Shown here one piece after another: positions 11,801 to 20,309 of a stretch of 64,000 nt of DNA. The notes beneath the pieces are model-generated. The model was not told where the DNA came from, did not search any database, and was given only the letters and a program-made list of their open reading frames with translations. The stretch is from Hedera helix (taxonomy: Eukaryota; Streptophyta; Magnoliopsida; Apiales; Araliaceae), in NCBI GenBank assembly GCA_947179155.2, contig OX359264.1, forward strand, positions 51,285,702 to 51,349,701. Direction: 5' to 3'. The translations under genes and the position numbers were made by a program. Positions within the stretch are counted from its first letter, which is position 1, and each line of letters starts with the position of its first letter.

Positions 11801-12047
11801 CTTTCTTTTGTTCCATTACAGGAGATGAAAACGTAACAGGGTCTAGCCGGGGAATGGAGTGAGAGTCTGAGGAATAGCTGTCGTAGTCTTCACGTGTTGT
11901 AAAATAGTGTGGCAATAATAGTGAAGACTTAGTTGTGTATTATTATACCCTGTATTGTTGTACGTTGTGCTTTGTTGTAATAATTTTGTTGTAGTCTTTT
12001 GACGACTCAAGTTTGGGCTGTGTGGGCCTAGATTTGGGGGCGTCACA
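8865..12047 (+). repeat. 3' LTR of element 1
   Basis: It has the same length as the 5' LTR (3183 bp), with about three substitutions visible by eye. The tandem array recurs at 10449-10706 and the TATA box at 9812-9820. Its first bases, TGTAAG, supply the TAA stop of gag-pol. It is followed by the TSD copy GTTGG. Confidence 0.93.
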
Positions 12048-12052
12048 GTTGG

Positions 12053-12643
12053 AGGTTGCTTGAACCACTATGCACTCAAAAATCAACCAAAAAGCAAGCG
12101 TTACATCATTGTGGGCCCCAAAATTCGGGATTGCTATTTTATTACTCTAATTTGACTTTATTTTTTATGTCCTATATAATTATATAAACATCCATATATA
12201 TATACACCAATATATGGATACATATTCACATATACATGCACATTGGGCCCGACTTTGGACCTTTGAAATTAAATATATTGGGCTTATCCATTAAATTTGG
12301 TTGGACCCAATTTAATTGTTACATTAGGCTAACATTTAATATCCTATGTTACATTTAATTAAATCAAGCATTGGGCTTGTTTAATTCTACAATTAATTCA
12401 CTTGTTCATTATAATTCTTCTTATTTGTCATTCAAGACCAACATACAAGCTTTGTGATCTCATCACATAAGCTTCTCTTGCATTCTTTTTTCCCTCTTTA
12501 GTTAATTCAAATAAATTTAATTAACTAATTTACTACCTCTTATCATACTACTTAACACATACACACATACTTCATTCATCCTATTTTCTCATGAATATAA
12601 ATATAAAAAAAAAATTGGGTTCGTAATTTTTTCGGTCATTACA
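12053..12643 (-). repeat. Minus-strand LTR, upstream (U3) part
   Basis: On the minus strand it starts TGTAATGACC at 12643, a typical LTR start, and runs leftward into 1-848 across element 1. Its end was interrupted by the insertion of element 1. It may be a solo LTR or one LTR of a larger element; the other end is outside the window, so this cannot be decided. A GAGGT directly outside the boundary could be a decayed purine tract. Confidence 0.6.
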
Positions 12644-13620
12644 ACCTCAGTCATCCATATGTTATCATGGTTTTCTATCACATGTCATTGCCTGTGAGAA
12701 GAAAGAGAATATTCGCCTTTCATTTTTTACATGTCTAAGTCAACCCAAATTAACCACGACCATCATGTTCATCACCAAGTTTGTATGCCTACTCAATTTT
12801 ATGATATTTGTGGTTCTCCACTACACAAAACTTATATTCATTATTTCCAATTTTTTTAGGTTAGCACCGTAGTTAATTGAAAATGGGTTTGGTTCATTTT
12901 GTTTCCTTTTTCTTCCTTTTATCATACCTCTTTACATTCTCAACTCGACGTGTACGAAAGGTAATATTTCTCAAAAGTCTCGAATGGATTTAAAAAATCC
13001 CAAACTGAGCCCCTAGGTGACCATAGCGATGGCGGCGGGTGTTTAAACAAGGAAATGATCAAAGCTACGGACATATGAGATTGAGTAGGTGGGGATGAAC
13101 TAAAAAATCATCGTAATTTGGATAACTGTTGTAATAAAGAGGACAAGTATTAGGAATATGATTATTATACGAAAACAGATATTAAGAAGAAGATGAAGAA
13201 TCACCAATTTGTACTATTTGTGGACTCATTGGGCATTGCTCGTATACGACAGAGGCGTTGCTTTGTTCCTCATGTAATTCATGTTTGTTAATCCACCACC
13301 ACATAATAGTTATACAACTTGTCTAATCTGATTATGGTAAGCAGCCTATCCGCACAACTATTGTGCGATATGTGTTTTTAATTAAAAGTAAGTGCAGTAC
13401 AATAGTTGTGTGGTATGTTATCACATAATAGTCTTGCTGTACCCCAAATTCAATATCCAAAGGTAAACTTTGTTATGTGGACCAGGTAGCGCATAATAAT
13501 TTGTTAGGCTTCTAATAACTGTTATGCGGTAATCTTATTTCTAAATCTTTTGATCTCGCAACGAACAGATAAGATTGGGTTGTATGGATAAGTACATTGG
13601 TCCAACTATAGACCTAAATT
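12644..13620. other. Spacer without genes; palindrome cluster
   Basis: I see no coding sequence. At 13351-13367 there is a perfect palindrome with 7-bp arms (CGCACAA-CTA-TTGTGCG). Related half-sites follow at about 13399-13420, 13426-13435 and 13518-13534. They suggest a small decayed foldback-type element, but I cannot set its ends. Confidence 0.4.
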
Positions 13621-13621
13621 A

Positions 13622-13639
13622 TCTCTCTCTCTCTCTCTG

Positions 13640-13712
<73 letters not shown>
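13622..13712. repeat. Compound microsatellite (CT)n then (CA)36
   Basis: A short CT tract is followed by an uninterrupted CA run from 13641 to 13712. It directly abuts the left end of the large inverted-repeat element that starts at 13721. Confidence 0.95.
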
Positions 13713-13714
<2 letters not shown>

Positions 13715-13720
13715 AATGGG

Positions 13721-13935
13721 GACTGATCCATTGACGATGTTATAAACAAAGATCTATCCTTACAACAGATCTCAGTCATCTAGACTGAGATCTAACGCTT
13801 TAAATGACTCTCGTCCTCAGTTTAGTTTTCAAGAATCGACAATTTAATACTGCGGACAGTGTTAAATGTCTAAAATAACCCCAACAATTATTTAATACAC
13901 TTACCGTCCTCAGTATTAAACTGTGGATGGGGTAA
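13721..13935 (+). repeat. Left terminal inverted repeat
   Basis: It pairs with the reverse complement of 17600-17816. Shared blocks include GACTGATCCATTGAC, ACAACAGATCTCAG, GGACAGTGTTAAATGT and AAAATAACCCCAACAAT. Confidence 0.75.
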
Positions 13936-14081
13936 CTAAAACAATTTACCGTCCGCAGAATTAAACTGCGGACAATGAATACTAGGCCATACTCGCAAAC
14001 AACGCTGTTTTGAAATCTTACTGTCCGCGGGTAATTAAATTTTTTGACCCTCCGCAGTATTAAACTGTGAACAAAGTCTAC

Positions 14082-14234
14082 CTTCGAGGAGGATGTAAGG
14101 GATCTGGGTGAAGAATTTTTTAAGAATCTCTGTAAAAAAGAAATAATATCGTTTTCATAATGATGTTGCTACATTTTTACAGAGATTCTTCAACAATTCT
14201 TTAACCAGATCCCTTGCATCGCCCTCGAAGGTAG
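14082..14234. repeat. Internal hairpin with arms of about 65 bp
   Basis: The arm with GTCTACCTTCGAGG, AAGGGATCTGG and AAGAATCTCTGTAAAAA is repeated inverted as TTTTACAGAGATTCTT, CCAGATCCCTT and CCTCGAAGGTAGAC. The loop is short and AT-rich. It could be a MITE inside the larger element or part of its fold. Confidence 0.7.
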
Positions 14235-14758
14235 ACCTCGTCTGTAGTTTAATACTGCGGACGGTAAATTTTTTTAATTACACAGATTGGTACTGTTAAA
14301 ACAATGAACAATAAACAATATCTAATCATTTCGCTACTATCAAAACAATGAGCAACAAGTAATAAACAATGATCAATGATTGGAATGAAGAACATGGACA
14401 TGGATAACATTCATGCCTATAAAGAATAAATATTTCTTTTCTTTCTGAGAGTTTTGAGTATTGGAAAAAGGTAAACAATCACTCATCTTATTTATAGTGG
14501 ACTGGATTACTCAGATTCAAAGAGTCGGGACAATTTTCTCGTCATTAATGGGGAAACGATTGTTACCCAACGTAATCACTTGAAATTTCCCAGGCTGACT
14601 GCAACAAAAAAAATTTTAAAACCCAGCATCCGCAGTATTAAACTACGGACAAAGGGGGGCCATAGGCAAGCCCTTAAACGACAACGTTTGGACTCTGTCG
14701 TTTGATTTTTTCGATCGCAGTATTAAACTGCAGACGAAGGGAAGACAGGTCAGTCTCT

Positions 14759-14772
14759 AAACGACGTCGTTT
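14759..14772. repeat. Perfect 14-bp palindrome AAACGACGTCGTTT
   Basis: It lies between two copies of the CCGCAGTATTAAACTGCGG motif. Related AAACGAC half-sites flank it near 14675 and 14780. The core holds ACGTC and AACG..CGTT, which resemble bZIP and MYB sites, but there is no functional evidence. Confidence 0.5.
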
Positions 14773-15049
14773 TGAGCGCTGTCGTTTAATTTTCTCGTCC
14801 GTAGTATTAAACTGCGGACGATGGATTACTAAGGCTAAATTTTTTATTTTTCTCCTATGTATTCTTGTTGCAAATTCATTTTATCTAAGATGATTGAAAA
14901 AACATGTAAAACTAGACAAATGGAATGATATATACCAATTGTTTACTCATGTTTTTTTCTCATCTGCCCAGATCACATGAATCAGTAAGAATAAGAATAC
15001 ACAAAAAGAAAAAAAAATTAATAGCCTTAAGTCGAACAACCCAGAGAGC

Positions 15050-15450
15050 TGCTGTGAAAATGAGATGAGATCCAAAATAATTGCTTTTGAACAATAACGA
15101 TCGCAGTTTTATAATTAAGGCTATAAATTTTCTATTTCTCCTGCATATCCTAGTAGCAGATTCATGTTATAAGCATGAAGAAATAGAAATTTTAATAGCC
15201 ATAATTATAACTATCCAAATCGTTACTGTGAAAATGAGATGAGATCCAAAATGATTGTGATGAACAATGACGATCGCAATTTTATAATTAAGGCATAATT
15301 TTTTTTTCTTATGCATATACTCGTTGCAGATTCATGTTATACGTGAGAAGAAATAGAAAATTTAACAGCTATAATTATAACTACCAAAATCGCTACTGTG
15401 AAAATGAGATAAAATCCAAAATATTTGCTATGAACAATGACGAACTCCGC
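15050..15450. repeat. Direct tandem repeat of about 175 bp, 2.3 copies
   Basis: The unit starts TGTGAAAATGAGATGAGATCC, contains GACGATCGCA and ATAATTAAGG, and ends near AAATCG. The second copy starts about 15229 and a partial third near 15400. Confidence 0.7.
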
Positions 15451-15529
15451 TTCATAATTAAACTATCGTCCGCTAGTGTGCTGTCGCAGGCAATTAAAAA
15501 TAAAATATTACTTTAGTAAATATTTATGT

Positions 15530-16350
15530 AGTAATGTATATAAGAGTTGATCCTACAGAGAATGATTAATTTAATTTTATATATTGTAAACTAAAATTAA
15601 GGGGTTTAAAATTAATTATAATGAACTAAATAAACAAAAATAATTTAATAAATAAACCAAATAATTAAAAGCTTAAGTTCTTCAGTTCAGTATTACCTTT
15701 TTGCAATGATAATATAATCAAGTTAATCATATTCATCCATTCGATGAAATTAATAACCCTCGATAACAACAATTCGTGTTACCTGAAATTTCTCTTAGGT
15801 TTTAAATAAAATGTAACAGTCACCCCCATTAGACCCTAACTATCATACAACCTAAGACCATCAGTCTAGATTTAATATAATAGTAGTATTAAGAATTAGA
15901 GAATTAGATTATTCCAAGCAATAATCACACAATCGCATATTATTTAACTTTCCTTTTTAATAACTATAGCAATTCTCAAAAGCTTGACTACAATCATGTA
16001 TTAGTAATCGCTACTTATGATAAGATACAATATCGTTTAATTAATAGTTTACCTTAATCTAACATATGATAATAATTAGATCAATTCAACTGGTCATTAT
16101 CAAATCAAACCAACTAATTATCATTCAAACAATTGAAACAGATTATCAAAAATAAATATCAAGAAAGAATAAATAATAATAACTTAATTAAATCATTAAT
16201 TATAAATAAGGTTCAACATCCCATTAGAACTGAATAAGAAAATTTAGCTACTCATAATAAAGAAGAATAAAAATCATATACAAGAGAATTGAGATATATG
16301 AGATTCTCCTAATTGTGTCTCAAAACACCTATTTATAGGCTACATAATTT
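15530..16350 (-). other. Possible minus-strand retroelement leader fragment
   Basis: On the minus strand there is a TATA-like CTATAAATAGG near 16330-16342. An AT-rich leader without ORFs follows. It ends near a CTCTGTAGGATCAAC motif at about 15550-15570, which resembles leaders of plant gypsy elements. No protein domain or LTR boundary was found. Confidence 0.3.
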
Positions 16351-16682
16351 ATCTCAAAACCTAATAAGAATTAAAATACTAAATTATAAAATATAAAATT
16401 CTTATTTTATTTTTTCTATTCCAAATTACAATCGGATCACATATATAAATCTTTTTTATTTACTTTGGATGGATCGACGTGTTTGATTAAGAATCTACTG
16501 AACCATTCATAGAAAAGGGAATAGTAAAAGTGCTGGACCCACACGGTTGGAAAATAAGAAGAAACAAGTTGTTAGCCGCCTCTTTCAAGTTATCGTTAGC
16601 AAGGGGGGCCCACGAGCTGTTTTTATTTTTTTCTTCCTCTTGTCAACGCGCGCATGGCGCCTCCTTTTTCTGTGTGTATAGC

Positions 16683-17226
16683 TAGCGGTGCACAAATGGT
16701 CTGCGACTCAGCCTGGTCAAAGCCCAGCTTGGTCTGGCTTGGCCCGGCCTGGAGGCCATAAACAGGTCAATTTTTTTTAGCTCAAATCAGGCCTGGCCCT
16801 ACCTGTTAACAAGCCCGACCTAGGGCCCGACCTAGTTCACCCAAAACCCGGCCCGACCTGTAACCTACACTTTTTGCAGACCTTTCATTGCATCTTCATT
16901 TTAATAAATACTTAGCGTAAAAATTAAAAAAGTCATTTATAAAATAATAATAATAAAAAAAGAAGATACTTTTCATTACTATAATTTAAAAGTTGTAACT
17001 TGTAAGTTATAACTTGTAATACATTACTTTTTAATTAATACATCAATTAAGTTTAAAATTTTAATTAGTATTTTTATAATATTTAAAATTGCTAAAAAAA
17101 AGTGAATGGATCGGATCGGCCTGGCCTGTAAGCCTAAACAGACCCCCCTTTTCAAGGGCCAAGCCCTACCTGGCCTAGCCTATAGGCCAAAAGTCAAAGG
17201 CCAAGCCAGCCTATTGTGCATGACTA
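16683..17226. mobile_element. GC-rich hAT-like MITE
   Basis: The ends are inverted (TAGCGGTGCACAA at the left, TTGTGCATGACTA at the right). Imperfect 8-bp flanking repeats TGTATAGC (16675-16682) and CGTACAGC (17227-17234) fit a hAT-type target duplication. The interior has GGCCTGGCC-type repeats inverted around an AT-rich centre. This is a familiar plant repeat class with GGTGTGCA ends. It lies inside the larger inverted-repeat element, so it is younger than that element. Confidence 0.7.
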
Positions 17227-17599
17227 CGTACAGCCACGTATGAGGCCAGATTGGTTGCCTCCAATTCCAAAACGCCACCGTTCAGATGCTTGATGCTGTT
17301 GAAAATCGTCCTTGCATGCATAATGCGTTAACTTCTTCCATGTAATTACAAATTTGCAGACAGAGTTGCTAAAATTACCAAATTGCCACCCAAACTTTAT
17401 TTTTCCTACAAAACAAAATAATAATTAATAAGAATAATATAAAAATAATAAAAATAATAAAAATATATAAAATTAAATATATTACCTAAAATACTAAAAA
17501 TACTTAATAACTCACAAATAATTAAGTATTAAATATCAAATAAATAGATATAAAAATCTACTTATTATCTACAGTAATACTCCGGACGAGACTTACATA

Positions 17600-17816
17600 A
17601 TATTCACCGTCCGCAATTTAATACTGCGGACAGTGGGTGTATTAAATGATTGTTGGGGTTATTTTGGACATTTAACACTGTCCGCGGTATTAAACTATGA
17701 ATTCCTGAAAACTAAATTGCGGACGAGTGACATTTAAACAATCAGATCTTAGCCTAAACAGCTGAGATCTGTTGTAATGATAGATCATTTTTTATAATAT
17801 TGTCAATGGATCAGTC
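17600..17816 (-). repeat. Right terminal inverted repeat
   Basis: It is the inverted partner of 13721-13935 and carries two copies of the palindromic motif (about 17607-17634 and 17664-17690). Confidence 0.75.
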
Positions 17817-17969
17817 TCTTAAATATATACATGGTAGTGATCCATAGCAAATGGTTAGTATGAACACTATTTCAGCACATTCATTTTCGACCGTTTAATG
17901 AGAGATTCAATACTTAGAAGCAGAAGGGTAAAAAAATTTACGTGTAGCTACTCTTAATAGAGGCATGGA

Positions 17970-18255
17970 AGAATATCCTAAATACTCCTATTTTTGTTAG
18001 ATTTAAATAGTTTTAATATATTTATTTGTATAAATAATTTTTTAAGTAATAAAATTTAACATTGTCAATTATATTTAATGTATTTATTTTTATAAATAAT
18101 TTTTTAAGTAATAAAATTTAACATTATCAATTATTTTGACAATTTAATTGTTTAAAATTTAAATTCTATATTATAATTTAATTTAATTAATATAAATTAT
18201 ATTATAAATAAATATATTAAAACTATTTAAATCGAAGTAAAGTAAGGTTGGAGTG
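17970..18255. mobile_element. AT-rich MITE with inverted ends
   Basis: GATTTAAATAGTTTTAATAT at the left is repeated inverted at the right end, and the outer ACTCC / GGAGT ends also pair. Inside is a direct duplication of about 60 bp that contains AATTTTTTAAGTAATAAAAT. There is no ORF. The superfamily is not determined. Confidence 0.6.
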
Positions 18256-18834
18256 TCATTTGAATTCGAAAAATTTAGGCGCGGGAGAAAGCTTACCCTA
18301 TGAAAGCAATTGCTTTAAATTCAGCCAAAGAAACAAACAGAAAACAAGTAGTTCCATATCCGTTTACTGTTGAATAATGTGCTGTGGAATAGTTGCAATT
18401 GATATTCTCATTCCTATTCTATTACTCCACTATATTAATACTAGTATATCCTTTTTCTTTTTTTCTTTTCTTTTTTTGTCAATTTTATGAAAATAACTGA
18501 TTAAATAATTTCTTCAATATTAAATATTTTTTTGCTATTTGATTTTTATATCAAACGCAGTCACTTTTTCGAAACTAATTATAAGCAGGAATAACAAGCA
18601 AAAGCAATGATAAGAACTTTAACTAAGCAAATCCCTTACAAGAAGAATGTATGATGTCGTGCTAGCCGTATTTCACAAAGACAATTTTTGTACTGCATAT
18701 CATCCATGGTGGGTGATACAAGAATGTGTGATGAGTATTGAATCTTGATGCTTATATTGAAATTTGGAAATAGCCTTAATTATTAAGGGATTTTGACTTT
18801 AAAAAGGAAGCATTAATTTAGGAGGTGTTTGTTT
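18256..18834. other. Spacer, nothing recognised
   Basis: AT-rich DNA with short homopolymer and TTTTCTTTT runs. I see no coding, RNA or repeat structure in it. Confidence 0.5.
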
Positions 18835-19218
18835 AAAATTAAATGAAACAGTTCTGAATACTTAAACAATCTGAATGAGCTGAATGAAGCAGAATTTTAA
18901 ATACTAAATGAAAAAAATTATTTGATAATTGACATGTTTGAAATATCTAAATAAAATATTTTTACTATTTTACTCCTCTAAAAAAATTTAAAGTTGTTGT
19001 AAATTTATTTAATATTACTTGATACAATAGTTATTTATTTTATTTTTTTTACTTCATTCAGCTAGGACTTATTCATTTAGCCAAAAAAATTATACTTAAT
19101 CATTCAGTTCAAAGTACTGACCGATTCAGCCATTCAGATCATTTTTATTCAAAACAAACGTATTTAATGACTGCCAATTTAACCATTCAACTCCATTCAG
19201 TCCCAAACAACACAGCCT
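18835..19218 (+). mobile_element. MITE of a TGAATG-rich family, copy 1
   Basis: The ends are roughly inverted (AGGAGGTGTTTGTTT at the left; the reverse complement of the right end reads AAGGCTGTGTTGTTTGGG). The interior has CTGAATGAGCTGAATGAAG and, inverted, CATTCAG motifs. A second copy in the opposite orientation lies at about 23165-23535, which supports a dispersed element. It is probably hAT-like, judged only from the GTGTTTGTTT end. Confidence 0.65.
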
Positions 19219-19600
19219 TAGATGCAAATTGTGAAATAATGATCATCGAGCATTAACAATATTTTTTTCAAATTATAAGATCATTATTAACTTTTAAAAG
19301 TTAATTTAAGACACTTTAAACTTAAAATTGAGACGATTCAATAAGGAATATTGCGATACAATAAATCTTGCAATGAAATATACTCATTAGATACTTTATA
19401 ATATACATCATTGTATGATTAAAATTATATTAAAAAATTATATCAATCTTAAGTTTAAAAATATCTTATATTTTAAAACAAATGGAATATCATGATACTA
19501 AGTCTATATTTGCTTTCTGCTTATAATGCAGTGGCACAATGTTTTTCAAGTATTAAAAACTTTGATGTTGACTATATAAGAAAGAGAGGAGAAAAAGAGA
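19219..19600. other. AT-rich spacer with a dispersed repeat piece
   Basis: About 19262-19340 resembles 20985-21060, 37100-37180 and 60690-60780. All share TATAAG..ATTATTAA, TTAATTAGAGATATTTT-like and AAATTTAAAATT blocks. This is probably a relic of a Stowaway-like MITE family. No gene is seen. Confidence 0.4.
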
Positions 19601-19603
19601 TAG

Positions 19604-19615
19604 TGCGCGCGCGCG

Positions 19616-19650
<35 letters not shown>
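19604..19650. repeat. (GC)n followed by a 34-base G run
   Basis: Alternating GC at about 19604-19616 passes into uninterrupted G from 19617 to 19650. Its exact length in the real genome is uncertain, because such runs are often miscounted. Confidence 0.9.
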
Positions 19651-19651
<1 letters not shown>

Positions 19652-19669
19652 TAGGGATAGGGAAGATCT

Positions 19670-20235
19670 ATAGCATATATTTGTTATAGATTAAAAATGG
19701 GCGTATAACATCTATAGCATCCATTCCAATTAAATATCAACAGCCGAGAGATTAAACTGGAGAATGTAAAAAAATCATATACCATCTGTTATTAATACTA
19801 GCGAGCGTTAATATTTAACCTATATTAACTAGAGTGTAGGTTTATTAACTAGGGTTTAGGTTTATTAACTAAGGTTTATGATTTACTAACTAGAATTTTT
19901 AGTTAGTAAATCTTAAACCCTAGTTAATAAACCTAAACTCTAGTTAATATAGGCTAAAATCCTGGTTAATAAACTTTAAATTTTAGTTAATAAACCTTAA
20001 ACCCTAATTAATAAACATAAACTCTAGACTCCAGTTAATATAGGTCAAACCCTTATTTTGATTAATGTCCGCTACTATTAATAGCGGATGATATGTGTTT
20101 TTTTTATTATCCGCTACTAATAGTAGTGGACACGACGTCAATTTTTAGTTTATAATCTTGGTCATTTCTTCTTATTTTCAATTGTATAGATGGTGTATAC
20201 CTTATAAGGATCCATAACAAATACATGTTATGTAT
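19670..20235. mobile_element. Inverted-repeat element carrying telomere-like repeats
   Basis: The ends are imperfect inverted repeats: ATATTTGTTATAGAT plus ATAACATCTATA at the left, and the reverse complement GTATTTGTTATGGAT plus CACCATCTATA at the right. The interior (19820-20050) has about a dozen units resembling TTAACTAGGGTTTAGGTTTA, first in one orientation and then inverted. TAGTAGCGGA hairpins lie at the right. No coding sequence is seen. Confidence 0.5.
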
Positions 20236-20241
20236 CATTCT

Positions 20242-20243
<2 letters not shown>

Positions 20244-20307
<64 letters not shown>
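20244..20307. repeat. (TA)32 microsatellite
   Basis: Uninterrupted alternating TA. Other long TA tracts in the window are listed separately. Confidence 0.95.

Positions 20308-20309
<2 letters not shown>

Larger units (their letters stand above)
849..12047 (+). mobile_element. Complete Ty3/gypsy chromovirus, Tekay/Del-like (element 1)
   Basis: The element is 11,199 bp. Both LTRs start TGTAAGACCCC and end GCGTCACA and are 3183 bp long. The 5-bp target duplication GTTGG is present at 844-848 and 12048-12052. A PBS follows the 5' LTR and a purine tract precedes the 3' LTR. One unbroken gag-pol ORF has the order protease, RT, RNase H, integrase typical of Ty3/gypsy, and the C-terminus looks like a chromodomain. 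By eye I count three substitutions between the LTRs (905/8921, 1256/9272, 3512/11528), so the insertion is very recent. Assignment to Tekay/Del rests on the long LTRs, the single ORF and the chromodomain-like tail, and is inference. Confidence 0.92.
13721..17816. mobile_element. Non-coding ~4.1-kb element with long terminal inverted repeats
   Basis: The outer ~215 bp at the left (13721-13935) match the reverse complement of the right end (about 17600-17816) at roughly 80% by eye. Both begin GACTGATCCATTGAC. Inside, a palindromic motif around CCGCAGTATTAAACTGCGG is repeated at least ten times. No transposase is readable. Long inverted repeats without coding sequence fit a non-autonomous Mutator-like or foldback element; which one is not decided. 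Later insertions lie within it (MITE at 16683-17226, probable retroelement leader near 15530-16350). A clear target duplication was not found because one flank is a microsatellite. Confidence 0.65.

Noticed and set aside
19492..19689. 65-aa ORF with a glycine run
   Set aside because: The glycines are translation of the G tract; no support for a gene.
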